The translations under genes and the position numbers were made by a program. This document shows positions 30,769-43,466 of a stretch of DNA of 64,000 bases, one piece after another (the first letter of the stretch is position 1; each line of letters opens with the position of its first letter). The stretch comes from Acanthaster planci (taxonomy: Eukaryota; Echinodermata; Asteroidea; Valvatida; Acanthasteridae). The DNA is taken from positions 448,651 to 512,650 of the forward strand of contig NW_019091496.1 of assembly GCF_001949145.1 (NCBI RefSeq), read 5' to 3'. A model generated the notes under the pieces. That model was not told the origin of the DNA. It did no database searches and saw only the letters and a program-made list of their open reading frames with translations.

Positions 30769-32811
30769 GGAACGAAATGCGGGTGCTGTGGAAGACGATT
30801 ACGACAAAAAGAAAGCAGATGCATGAAAATTTTACTTGTTTAACGAAGGACAAAGGGAAGATCACAACTTACAACAGATGTTGAAAAGATGGTATTTGGC
30901 GATGGAATTTAGGGACAACAAACCGACTTCAACTTTCAGCCGGTCACAGACGGCATTTGCACAAAAAAGGAGAACGTGAAAGTGCTAGATTTCATATTAT
31001 ATGGGCGGAGAAAGGATGGTCGGCGGTCGATGAGGGTAACCACGGGAAGGCAGGTTGGCATGCAGGGAAGGAAGGTAGCAGTAGTGTGCCAAACTCAGCT
31101 GACTGTCTTTAGCAACCCTGCCAGGAGGCAGGTAAGCAAGCGGACAGACAGATAAAAAGGGTAGCTGTCTTGCAGTGGGTTTAACAAACTTAGAATGTAG
31201 ACACAAAAGGGGAGGGGGGACAGAGAAGCATGAAACGAAGAAAAAGCGGACAGTTTTTAAGGAATTCTCAGTGTGAGAAGATATTCGTCTGAGAGAAGAC
31301 TACGCAAGAAAGAGGAATCACAAAATGACACCTGCATGGGAATTCCAGCAAACTGAGTAATGGCGCCCATAATTATTTCAGGGGAAAAAACGACTGCGAT
31401 GATCTTATCAAAGTAAAAAAAAAGTGACATTTCCCGTAGTCATGTCCGTACCTTGCTTAGTTGCGCAATCTGTGCAGCATCGAACCGTAAGATTGGCATG
31501 AACTGAGCTACATTATCGCTGCAGCGCCGAGCGTATCGGTATCGCTTCTCTCTCTCTGTCCCCCAACTGATCTGCTCTATGCTGGGGGCATATTCGTTAC
31601 TCCTGTGCTAAAGCCCTCTCAGACGAATCACTGGGATCTCTCACCGCGAAGCCGGGAGCGGGCAGGGCAGACGCTGGCCTGGGCATGCCTCGGAGATAAT
31701 GAACGAGCGACACGGCTAGGCAGTGGTCAGTGAAGGGCCTTTGATTCATCAGCACCGCTCAGTCAAGACAAATGCGAAAGAGCCAGCCGGCCTTAGTGTG
31801 AATGCCATACACTACCAGCGAGATCGTATCATTCAAAGATAATGATAGAAACTTGTGTAATTCCCATTTGAGTCGTTTGCATAACCTGAAACTAAGCATA
31901 AGTACACTGATCACTCAAATCATCACGGAGTGGCATTCAGCATAAAATTTTGAATTTCAGTTGCGGGCTACAACATACGATGGTTACCGACGCTTTAGAC
32001 CAAATTCCAAAATTCTTCATGCCACGGAAGTTTTAAAACAGCCTAGCTTGCTTATACAATTCCCGAGGTGGATTTTGTTTCATAACCCGACATCTGCGAC
32101 AACACCATGCTTTTTTTGGGCACGTGCCAAGCCCTTACGAGTTTCTCGAGTGAGGCTTTAATACATTTGACTCTAAAATGCCAGTGTAAAAAAATGGTTT
32201 CTTGTTCATTTCTAATGTTTCTTTCTTTTCTAGGGTGGGGGATGAGCAGATGGCTTTTTTATCAATATTCTCAACTGTTTTACTGACACCTTTGTGTCGA
32301 AAGAGCTATTACAGTAAATCTAACAGTTTTTAAAAAATTAAAATGGACAAAACAAAAAACTAAAACAAACGAACGAAAAAAAAGGAGTAGACAGTAAATA
32401 ATAAAACTGACCGTAAAGCGTTTACTCGGCAAATGAATTACGTTTTCGACGCAGGGGCTGCAAAGGCAAAATGTACTGAATTCCGAAGGGTAAGGAAAAA
32501 ATCAATGACTGCTATTACAAAACGCTTTGTACAATGGGCCTAAAACTTCGCAGATGTACACAGTTTGGATATCTGTAAGTTTACATCTTTCAACATTATG
32601 TAATGATAGGCGACTAAGAGTTGAGTGCTGCAAAAAGAACAAAACCAAAAAGCTAGACTCTTTCAAGATTATTTTCCAAACACACGTTAAGTTTTGTAGA
32701 CACGCAGTGATTGTCAATATATAACGACACTGCAATTCGAAATGGTCTCAAAGCGCACATAATGTTTATATACATGTAAAACTACGCATCGTGTGGGAGC
32801 ACTTGGCAAAT
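30769..32811. other. RGS 5' flank, GC-richer patch, no other gene
   Basis: A patch at about 31540-31800 is richer in G+C and CpG and begins with CTCTCTCTCTGTCCCCC. It lies 0.8-1 kb upstream of the RGS start codon and could hold the promoter or a 5' untranslated exon. No transcript evidence exists in the sequence itself. Confidence 0.35.
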
Positions 32812-33053
32812 GTGATCCACCATCCCCAAACCAGGCTGAAGTAGAAAACTGGGATACTTGACAATTCCTCTCCTTCACCTGTTTTTCACACTTGTTTCAA
32901 AGTGGTCCATGTCAAGTCTAAATTCTGTCACCAATAAGAATTATACGGATAGCGATAGCTATGAATCTTCCATGAAGACATGAACAGTGGGATGTCCAGG
33001 TTTTCTGGGAAATGAAGTAACATACTTCAGCCTGGTTTGGGATAGTGGGTCAC
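32812..33053. mobile_element. MITE-like element with 31-bp terminal inverted repeats
   Basis: The left end reads GTGATCCACCATCCCCAAAC then CAGGCTGAAGTA. The right end is the reverse complement with few mismatches (TACTTCAGCCTGGTTTGGGA). About 242 bp with no ORF. Confidence 0.85.
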
Positions 33054-34384
33054 AACTAAAAAAAAGGAATACCTACATCTTGTATTGCGTCGGACATAAT
33101 ATATGATCGACGATCACGTGACATCCGTGCTCACTGCAAAGTTCAAGGCTCACGGCTTTGGGTAACGTATATTTTAGTTCCATTTGTATGAACGCTTTCC
33201 AGGCCACTGAGTCTCGTTTCCTGTTGTGCTCATAAAGGTACCAAACGATATCATGTGTGGATAGTTCATGTGTGGTGAGACAGAACCAAGGGCATGGTCA
33301 AAAGAAAAGGAATCGGAAATGTATTTTTAAATTCAACCTTCTGCTCCTCTTTATTATGTATGAAAACTGTTTGACACCCTTCTTTGATAACTGTGCACTT
33401 TTGAAAAAATCTACAAATATAGCCATAAAAATAATTATCTGTTATCTGTGGTACTTCCAGAAAACATTATTTGGAACCCACAATTTGCTCATGGAAAATA
33501 TGCGAGGGAAACTGGCTCACACTATCGTTTGCTGAAGCAGAGATAAATCACCAAAGACGAGAAAACCTGAGACAGCAACAACGACTGAGTTTTGGAAAAG
33601 TTTGGTTCTGAAGCAGCATGTAATATTGAGACACCTTCCAGAAATGAATATAAAACTTCACATTTTGGAAAAAACCCTAAGCTCCAAACATTGTTAAGGT
33701 CAAAGTGCAGATAAATACCCTTAAATTGACGAAAGTGGACATTAAAAATAAGGTGAAATAGGACACACGGATATATTTACAAGGACTGTATGGGAGAATT
33801 TCGTTGCATGCATGGGCCCTTTAAAAATCAAAAGTGAAATTTAAGATATCTTCTTAAAATTTATTCGCACAGTGCAGGCTTTCACAGTAGAGGTCACATT
33901 TTCAAGCACGGATCTTATGCTCATTACGTATCTTTAATTGTCACTTGAAGAACTTTATGATGAGTTTCAACATCAACAAGACGATAGAGAAAATGTATGG
34001 AATATATTAATTCTAATTATCTGAAAGTTGCATTAATTACAGACACAGGAAAGGAAAAGGAGGGGCCAATTGGGATGACATTTAGAAACGGATAAATTCT
34101 CCGTGAATGGACGGAGTCATAAGGAATGTTGCGCCGGACCTTGCAAGAGGCCCACGCTCGGCGTCCTGCGAGGTGCTGTCCATCCAGTGAACCAGGCTGC
34201 CTGGATTCTTCTGGATGTGGTGCGTGGCCGCAGATCAGTCTTAATTCACGAGATATGTTATCCAAACGGCCTCCCCGTGTTTTTTTTTCGAACCTCTGAT
34301 AAGGACGGCGCGTACAAGAAGTCAGTTCGGCAATTCCAACGTCAGATGCTCAAATCGAACCGAGGCCATTTGAGAACAAAGCTA

Positions 34385-34536
34385 TAGGTGTGCGCGCGCA
34401 AGGCCTGCCTATCAGCCTCTGACTCGTACGCGTTGTTCTCGAATGACCTTTCCTTTTTGATGAGCCAGTCACCAAGGCCTGCCTCGTTGGAAAACTGTTG
34501 AACGCTGGGCACGGTCACGTTCTCTGCGCGACACAT
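34385..34536 (-). CDS. Unassigned coding-like segment
   Basis: Reads MCRAENVTVPSVQQFSNEAG, then LGDWLIKKERSFENNAY and ESEADRQALRAHTY. Mixed charged/polar composition and higher G+C than the surroundings suggest coding origin. I could not fix acceptor and donor sites or name a family. It may be a gene exon, a relic, or chance. Confidence 0.22.
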
Positions 34537-36439
34537 GAAGGCCGAATCGCGGATTCAACCCAGGCATCATATATAAACTGTTTGGTTATGGTGTTGAACC
34601 ACACAGGGAACACAGGAATGGGGAACGAGAGGAATTGGAGATAGCACTGATAAGAGGGTTGAACACATCTGCCGTTGTCGGAGATATGAACAGCATAGGT
34701 AACGAAGACAAGTAAAAAAAACACAGAAATGTGCGTGCGCCTTGGAAAAAGTTGCTCGTTAAATCACCATTTCGCTTGTAGATCTTGGCCAACATTATAA
34801 GCAATGTGCATCTTTCATCACCTTTGTTGATGTGGTTTATGTAAAAACCAAAAGTAAAAATGTCCCTAAAGAAAAGGAAACAAAACAGAAGAGAACAAAA
34901 CAAACAAAAGCCGAAAATGGATATAACCAACTGCAGTTTTGTGACCCAGGTCATATTTCTGATGGGCCTTAGTTTTGTGAGCAGCACAGACAAGTTTTGC
35001 AATGATGCCACGGTGATGTGAAATATGAACTTGAGTGCTGGGCTGTGTTGGCCATGCCTCGATGGACAAATTTTGAACAAAAACTAGACACGTGGGAGGG
35101 ATGAAGACCTTAAGCAAAAACGTGGGCAGGATTGAGTTCATTGTGATAGAGACTAGACTACTTTGGAGGCGAAGATTCATGACAGCACCGTCAAAGCAGG
35201 AATCTGACCCTGCGATTTCAAACAAGGACTGGGAGGGAACGGTGGCCCCAAGATGTGCGTAAATTATCCCTATTTGCTCGGCCTATAACACCCCCCCCCC
35301 GAAAAATGGTAGCCCTTATTTATCTTTAAGTGGAGGACTATTCGACAAGGTGATCTCCAATTCTTTTTTCATTCAAAAATGCGATCCCAGTTTCCCCCAC
35401 CCAACTTTTCTCCAAGAGATAACCGATCGGCAGGTGCTTCAGAGAGGGGTTTGTTCGAAGGAACGTTAAATGCTGAAATTCCGCTTGGATCTTGATATTT
35501 GTAATTCAACGCAGCACTTCGGATGACGTGACAAAACACCGAACCCCATAGCACTGCAATCTCTGGGGAGACCAGTCGTCACCCCCCCACCAATTCACGC
35601 TCTCTGAACCCCGGATTAAGAGCCCACTCCTGCCTCCTCCCAGGCCAGAGCTGTTTATTCAGTGTTGCGACATGGGTGTCTCAATTATTGTTGGAACCAA
35701 AATGGTGGATTATGCGTCAGTCCACATGGACGCACAATAGCTGAATGTTGTCCTGCACACAAGAATGAACAGCCATTTTGGTTCCAAAGGCTGAAGATGA
35801 AGCTTCTCCCTCTGAACACAGCTCTGCTCCCCACCTACTATGCCTAAAAACTGTACTGAACGATGGGCACTCATCGGAAAGGTATTATCAGCGTTTGGAA
35901 ATCCAAATACCTCGCTCCTTGAAATGAAAGAGAATTTTAGTGGTTTTGATGGACACTGTTCAGCCTTTGAACAATGATGTTTAGGAAATGGACATGTTCG
36001 GAAATGTTTTGCGTTTAAGCATGTTCACAAATTCATAGCATTATTGTTGTGGACATGGTTTTAACGGTGAATTCTGGTGTCAGCTTTAGAGCGCAAGGAG
36101 CAAACAGCAAAGTTATCTCAGGAATATACAAGAGGTGAATCCTTCATCAAAAATATCTGGAGAGGGGCCCAAAAGCATATGGATCATGGCACACCAACAA
36201 TGGCGCTGCGGTACCAGCGTGCCGGTTCCCCACAGCAAATCGCAGCGTTTTACAGAATCCTATTTGTTTTCGATTCAATATTCCGACAGTAAAATCAGGG
36301 GTCCAAGAACCATGAACAGTGTAACATTAAAAGGCCATTAAAGCCTGACGTCGAATGAGAAATAACTGATGAGTGCGTGAACTTTTGGGGCATAATTTCA
36401 AACTAGCAAATATTACGTCATTTTTGGCTGGGATTTTTC

Positions 36440-36600
36440 TTGGTTTTGACAGAGATACAACACTTAAAATTATCCATGCCTTCTTGGATAACTGAGGGCG
36501 TTGTTGCTGTGATGGCATCTAGGGAAGACACAGTTCAGTGCATAGGTTTGCTGTTCCACCGAAAACGTTTCTAAGAAAGAGATTGATGCTTGATTATTGT
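36440..36600. repeat. Dispersed repeat, copy A
   Basis: Shares ACTGAGGGCG(T/C)TGTTGCT, TGATG(G/T)CATC, CAGTGCATAGGTTT and AAGAGATTG(A/G)TGCTTG in order with 44670-44800. The rest of the element is too diverged to bound. Confidence 0.7.
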
Positions 36601-38818
36601 TATGCACCATAAACAACAATAAATCAGCAAATATGTGAAAATTTAGTCCAGCAAAATCTACAAAAATGCAGCATTTTTATGCATAAGCCAACGTAAGATT
36701 GAGTATTTCTTCCTGGTATCACAGTTTGATCATGAATACGGAAACACTAATTGGCATAAAACAAAAAGGCAATAAAATACCCTTTTAAATAGTGAAAAAG
36801 TTGAAAATAAGGTTGAACGAGACGTAAAGGTGCATTTTGAAGGTTTGTATGAAATCAAATTGATTGCAGCTACCCTTTCATAAAACTGGCAAATACACGA
36901 ATTGATTGATCAGCTAGTTATGCTGTAGTTTTCCGATAGGTCTACCCAATCACTATATTGTACCAATAATTTGTGTAATAAATACCCCTATTTCGGTCAT
37001 ACGGACATTTTTGTCTTTTCGGTTTACGTCAGTATGTGTGACTGTTGGATACAAAAATTGCAATTAAGTGTGTTTTGGGGGGTTGGCAGCAAATGATTCC
37101 AAAGCAACAACGCAAGGGCTAAATAACGAACAGTAACGTAACTGTTTCCGGTGACTTTACTGCACTCTCTCCATTCAGTACTTATTATCGAGTATATACA
37201 TGTTTGTTCCGATGGTCCTTTTCTGAACTCAGTCACAACTAGGAATCTTAATGGGCGAAAAATGCCATTATTTTCTAGCTACGAATCTCGTCTTTTGGGA
37301 AAACAACAGGGAGGTGCTTAAAAGCATCAATTTTCCTCCCCCAATAAATGATCTCGGTCGTCGCGGTCGTTTTCTTGTCAGGTACTTATGACGTCAAGTT
37401 GAGATGCCGGGATGTTTTTTTAAGATGTGCAAGCGGTTGATCGTTAGTTTCTAAGCAGGCAGCTTTATCAAAGGTTTCGAAAGAAGTCCACAGGTGTATT
37501 TCGTCCATAATTGGCGCTGTTCATTTCCGTAATGCTTACGCTTATAGTATTTGAGCTATGCACATACATAGGGGTTTCCCCCTCCAAAATTGTACACGGG
37601 TTGAGGGAGAGCCAGTGCTACACTTAAATGCCTAGCTGAAAAAGTGTGACTTCGCTTTCCTGTGTTAATATTTACACTGCTCGCCTAAACTGCCTTTCAT
37701 GTTCGTTTGCATTGGATTTCTATTATTTATGATGGCAGTGATACGATCTCAAGTACGGCGCGATGATAACGTCCCCCGCGCTTTATACTCGCGCAAGCGC
37801 CATTCCAGTCGATTTGACACTCACGTGACTTCTCGTGCTTACTCAGGCCTGGCCCCAGTAACCGACTTCGTGGTCTGTCACTCATGGAAACTACCTCACA
37901 ATCCATTGCGAAAAACAACGGTGGCTTATAAAGCGAACGTTGCGAAGGAAATTTGAGACCGTAGTTAAATGTAGTGGCAAATCGGTTCAAGTCAAGTAAG
38001 TTCTTAGAAAGAAAGGTCAGAAACATATCTTTGGATATATGTAGCTTTTGACCGCTCGGATCAATTTTGCAAATTTAATCGATGTATGACCTCTGACCTG
38101 GTCGGGCACGGTGAGTAACCTGAGACGTTCGTCTAGTGCTGCGCATGCTCGTCTAAACCTATGACAGCATCACAGGTAAGTGCGAGGGAAATAATCGAAC
38201 GCGCTGCCAATGGGAGACTGTTGCTTAACCGAGTGATATTCTGTGGCTCGACTCGTTACTTTTATCAAACTGTTCAAGTTTTATCCAATTTAAACCAACA
38301 ATCCGATTTAACCGCTTCAGTGACACAGAAATATGCATGTGCATTCATAACTTAACAGTGTAGGTCCCTATACGTTACATCTCAATGCATCCCTCTTCCT
38401 TGTAGCCCGATGCCATTTTGGATTGTTGCGGTTGAAACGGGTGCATACTTGTTATTTTCGAGGCTACAAATGACGTACATCCGCCAAATTTTCTTAGCAG
38501 AAGCAACGCGGCCTCATCAACCGAAGTAGTGGGTATACGGTGAGGTTAACAAGAGCTAACAATAGAAGGGCATTATAGTGTCCGTTAGCCAGTGGTTTGT
38601 GCTTTGCCCATGGAGATATCAGACCATTAAACTACATGTAATTAGCAGAAGACGAAGCATTGAAGAGCGCCTGACTGCAACGAAGCAGGATGTCGTCATT
38701 GGAGGAGGGTATACCCCGTGCTAAGTAAGAGTGGTGGCGTGGGCTGCGAGCGGAGCGGGACCTATCGTGGCGCGGCGGTCAGAACAGTCGGTCAGTGACT
38801 GTCTGGGTACTAGTAAGG

Positions 38819-39042
38819 CACACTGCAAAAACTGGGGTGTTATATTAAACACCCACGGTGTTATCAGAGGACCACATCAACACTTTTCAGCGGTGTTAAA
38901 TTGTTGGTGTTATTCCAACACTCTCAGTGTTACCAGTGCGCTGTGAAGTAACATCAGTGGTGTTAAAGTGACACATATTGGTAAAGTCATCTGATAACAC
39001 CAAATAATGCTGTTTTTAACACCACAGTTTTCGCAATGTTGT
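38819..39042. mobile_element. Palindromic element, GGTGTTAAA type, copy 1
   Basis: Terminal CACTGCAAAAACTGGGGTGT faces AACACCACAGTTTTCGCAAT in inverse orientation. The interior repeats GGTGTTA/TAACACC words many times. A shorter relative is at 45748-45889. Confidence 0.8.
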
Positions 39043-39739
39043 TTAGGGGAGGGCAGTAAAGTTGACCTTAAAAAAGTCGTGTTGTTTTACTGGCGGCGTT
39101 CTGGGCCGTTTGTTATTTTCGCTCTAGGCAAATTTACATATTCATGACCAAAAAATGTATTACGCAATCTTGACTGCGAAGGTGGTCAGTGTCACGCTGT
39201 TCGAGTAAAGAAAAAAGAGGAGATTCGTTTTGTGGTGTCTGTTTCAGTTTAGCACCGATGCAGTAGGGAACATATAAGATTCTCAACTCTTTTTAGTCAA
39301 GTAAATGCTTCGGGAGACATCCAAAGTGACGACGCCATGGCTTGTAGTTGCATAGCCAAAGAAAATAGTGCACGTAAAATTATCATATCTTTATTACGCA
39401 TCATCGAAATTCTCGATTGGTGTATTTTGGTTGTCAGTCTGAAGTACAATGTTTGCATTATTATTGTTGACAAGGTCATTCCTGTTTCCTGTCATGTTTG
39501 TTTTACCACTTCATGCGCAAAAAATTCATTTTTTTGGTCAGATTAATATTAATATGTGACTATTTTGCCTCCTCAAGTTATAGTCTCAAATGGACAAACC
39601 TCAAAAGCAAGGGTCCACGTCTTAATCTCTTTCTTGTTAGAGCAACAGTGTCTTGCAACGTTCCAATCACCGTGCTTGTAAAATGTGTACAAATCCACGA
39701 AGTTTAAGGGTCATAAAAAAGTGGCAACGTTAACAGCCT

Positions 39740-40250
39740 TATCACAAGAGTCGTCATTCATTGTCAACCTGGTCAACGTCGTGTCGTGTGTGCAACGCCA
39801 CTGTAGCCTCAGAACAGTTTTTGTCGCCGTCGCTTACACTGTCGTCCGCGTAGTCATTGTCATGATCTAAAAATTATGTTACAATCGTGACAACCGTCAC
39901 GGTCATCACCGTAGACACTGCGTCATCGTGAGCAGCAAAAGCGGCCAAAGCAGCAGCAACAACAAGAAGAAATAACAAACATCAACGACAACAAACAACA
40001 GCAGCACCAGGAACATAAACAATAGCAGGAGCAGTGGTAGTGGTGATAGCATTTGTATGAACACACAAAGTATCAGCGTAATGATTGTTGGCAGTGTCAT
40101 GCAGAACCAACGACTATACTCCAGTGATGGTAAAAGTGGGGACAGCAGTAAAGTGCTGAGGGTAACAAAACAGCAACACTGGCAGCAGCATTACAGTGGA
40201 AGTAGCAGCATTGATGGTAAGCAAAATAATACAAGCTAAAGCAACAGCTT
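39740..40250. repeat. Cryptic trinucleotide region (GTC/CAG/CAA)
   Basis: GTCGTC, GTCAAC and TCACCG words grade into CAGCAGCAACAACAAGAAG and CAGCAGCACCAG. No fixed period. It resembles the cryptic repeats in the RGS introns. Confidence 0.75.
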
Positions 40251-41639
40251 CTGCAGCAGTATAGCGGGAAATCGTTTCAGGCCGGCCTTATCCTACTTCA
40301 GAAATATCTTTTACAAGGATTATTTTGGTTTTCACCCATACAAGTCTTGAACTATTTTCATCGCAGGTAGACAAGAGTAAAGTGTATTAACGACATACAC
40401 AGGCAATTACCAGACCGGCAAATATCCCCCCCCCCAAGAAAAAATCAATCAACTTTTTAAAGAAAAGCCACTCGGCCATTCGGAAGTCAAGAAATAAACA
40501 CCAATGGCACATTTGCGCACCGCGTGTGTGGACGGAAATTGTCCAGTTCGATTTAAGTTGCACTGCATATGGTGTGACTTTAACACTCTTCATACATACA
40601 TGTACATGTACACGACAGCTCCGAGCTGGAGAAAACACACTACAACCATAATGTAGTACCTGTACTGCCATCTAGGATTGTATTCGAGTAATGAGCGCGT
40701 ATTCATTGAAATTAACATGCGTACACGTATCCCGTTGATGAATGTGTGACCGAGCTCAGATAACATTAATATATTAATATATTTACCTTTTAGTCTGGTG
40801 CTCGTCATGTTTGGCATACAAATACTACACAAAATAACCGTATTTTGACAGCGGCAGCGTGCTTAAAATTTTACGAGTCTGTATTTACAAGGGTATCATT
40901 TATGGCGAATATTACGACAGAATACATGGTTGCTAGTTATTCCAAACCAATATCAGATTTGAAAATTTGTATACCATAGGCATATACTATTCTAACATCT
41001 ATTATACATGAAACACTGTGAAATATTTCTTAACTTATCTTAAGCAATCATCTGAATATTGAATCTAAATACATCATTAATATTTCATACGGCTCATTTG
41101 AACAGATTTGTCTTTATTTGACTCTATTTAGAGAAAGGGGGTTCAGGGAGTCCAATGTATGCACAAATTCAAAGAAATACGATACTCTCTGTGAAGTGGG
41201 ATTCTACACAATATAAATTGAAATTGTAGACATAAGTCTTTATCCAGTAGGCCTACTACTGAAATATTCTTGTCAAGAATACCCACGCAATCATTCTCAA
41301 CAGAACGCCGAATACAATTGCTGCATTTTTCCAAGGCAGAGCTGCATTCTCTTACGAAAGAGCAACCATTACATGAAAACATTCCTTTCCAGGCAGGCGA
41401 TGGCAATTTGGGTCCACCAGAGGGAAACTCTCGCCCTCCACGCTATTTGAGATAATTAAAGACGGATAGGTATTTATCGGCGGCGCTATATAAATTAGAG
41501 TGGAACAAAATGCATTTCGAATAACGTTGATTTAAGAGTTAGAAAGTGACGTGGAAATTGAGATGGATGACGGTGGGCAAGTGACAACGCAAGGGGGGGG
41601 GGAAAGATGGAGTATGAAGAGAAGAAAGAATATACCATC

Positions 41640-42780
41640 ACGGCCGGCCGGAGGTCTCTTGATTATTTTGTGAATGAGGCAGGGGGATGAGGACAGCACT
41701 ATAGCAACCCGGCCTCGTCAGGGTCGAACCGGCAAACGAGAGGAGATGCATCGACAGACAAAATTAAAAACCACAACAAAAATGACAGTAATTAACCAGA
41801 GTGGGAAATTAAGGTACGTACCCAACGGCAAACGAACAGATCTCCTTCGGCACAGCCTTGTCACCTTCATGCGATCATGTTTTTTCCCCCGTAAAACGCC
41901 CGCCCGAAAAAATGCGTCGGCTGACTGCCTGCTATGCGCCTTCTCTTGTAGCTCGAATGGCCGACAGATTAAGCGAGTATCTCGTGCAAAGGGACAGCGG
42001 GTATAGACTTAGCGTAGCGAGATATATAAATTATAATAGAGATTGTATGGTGTGGAAGCTGTGTGGTGTACAATGTACAATGTACATGTATGCATGGGGT
42101 TCTGTGTACACGGCACGGGAGAGCCGTTCTATCGCAGCCAGCGACCGCTGGAGTGACCGCAGCGCATTATAATAATTGCATGCGGACTCACTGTGCGGAA
42201 TCCTGGGTAAAAATTGGAGACAGCGGGAGCTAATCTCCCAGCAACGTCGCCAGCTGATCTGGACAACGTCTAGTTCCTGCCTCTGCAGCGCACTGCGAGG
42301 TTCGAGCAACGCGTGGAGATCAGACGGTTGGGATTCGTCGATACGATTCTGTTTTTGCTATCAGCGGTAGACGAACTGAACTCGCCGTACATAGATATCA
42401 TATCAGGGATGTGCTGTACGCGAGTGTACCGCTAGTTGCGTGCGAGTGACGAGAAAAGGTTGTGTGCGCTGAACGAGCGCTTAATGGAAATGTTCTGAAC
42501 GTATGGAGAGAATCACAGTTACGCGGGGCTAGCCGTTCTCGCTTAAAGATAATTATGCATGCTTGGGAAACATCAGCTCCAACCGTCCTCATGAACATAA
42601 AGGCATTTGCTCGCTTGGTGAACGGGGGCTCGCGTTCTAAGTGGAGCAGTTTGCGGAGAGGAGGGACACTAACCGTCGGCACGTAAGCCGAGAGGGACTC
42701 AGCTTTTTCGCAGTTAACTTAATCAGACGCTCCAGGAAAAAAACGACAGGACTAGCTAACCATTCACTTAATTCGGTACA
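41640..42780. promoter_or_regulatory. GC/CpG-richer island, possible promoter
   Basis: About 1.1 kb stands out from AT-rich surroundings by frequent CG dinucleotides (for example CGGCCGGCCGGAGG at 41641 and GCGGCACG-like words near the end). TATA-like strings occur at 42020-42040 and 42165-42175. A good splice donor, GGCAC/GTAAGC, lies at about 42681. It may be the 5' end of a plus-strand gene, but no coding exon was confirmed. Confidence 0.3.
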
Positions 42781-42865
42781 GGCGTTTTCTTTGGTCTTTA
42801 CTCTTACAGTTTTGGCCCCACCTCTGAATTCTGAGGCAGTTTTTCTACTTTAATAAGGAACAATA

Positions 42866-43020
42866 TATGGTTGTCATGGTAAAGGTGATGTGGTGATCAA
42901 GGAAATGATGGAAATGATGATACAGAGGCATTGCAGATGGTAATAATGATGATTATTATGGTTTGTGGCAATCAGAGTGGTGGTGGCAGTGGTCACGGTG
43001 GTGGTCGTGGTAAGGGTAAT
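42866..43020. repeat. Cryptic ATG/GTG trinucleotide tract
   Basis: GATGTGGTGAT, ATGATGATAC, TAATAATGATGATTATT and GGTGGTGGCAGTGG follow each other with no fixed unit. Confidence 0.8.
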
Positions 43021-43396
43021 GCATCAATACAAGAGCACTGAAAATCCTGAATGTACATTTCCCTCCATCAAATGTCCCTGCACGGATACATATACAGAAT
43101 ATTAGTCCTAAAAATGAACTACATAGAGGTTAATTACACCATACTTCACGTAAATTTCACCCCCACCACATCCATGGGCCCCCATCCTACGTATTACGTA
43201 ATATTTGTGTTAACAATAGACTAATTCCGAAGGCAGCTGTATGGGAAGTCTACCACCACTGCGGGGGCACAATGCTCGTGGACAGGTGGTACGCGAGCGT
43301 TGAATGCCTCTGCGACCAATAAGGTGTTGTGACTGGTCAAACGCACACGCGCATCAAGTTGAGGAACGCCTGCGTGGGTGTGGTGCCACCGCAGTA

Positions 43397-43466
43397 ATGG
43401 CGTCTCCAAAGAGTAGCGTCAGGAATCGAGGGAAGCGGGTCTTTTTAAACACAGCGGGATACTTTG
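43397..43466 (+). CDS. Possible first coding exon of an unrecognised gene
   Basis: GTAATGGCG context, then MASPKSSVRNRGKRVFLNTA and GYF, ending at a GTAAGT donor in phase 1. It sits about 0.6 kb downstream of the CpG-richer island. No downstream exon could be identified, so this stays a candidate. Confidence 0.25.

Larger units (their letters stand above)
33054..38818. other. Mostly non-coding with dispersed repeat copies
   Basis: Contains a short inverted pair (GGAACCAAAATGG at 35695 against CCATTTTGGTTCC at 35778), homopolymer C at about 35288-35300, and copies of dispersed repeats at 33560-33850 and 36440-36890. GC-richer patches at 34100-34540 and 37740-38160 have coding-like ORFs that I cannot assign. 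Confidence 0.4.

Noticed and set aside
34586-35225. Minus-strand ORFs of 164 and 119 codons in different frames
   Set aside because: Overlapping frames with hydrophobic low-complexity content and no recognisable motif; more likely chance.
38161-38175. ATG ACA GCA TCA CAG followed by GTAAGT, a neat mini first exon
   Set aside because: GTAAGT donors occur often by chance in 64 kb; five codons cannot be supported.
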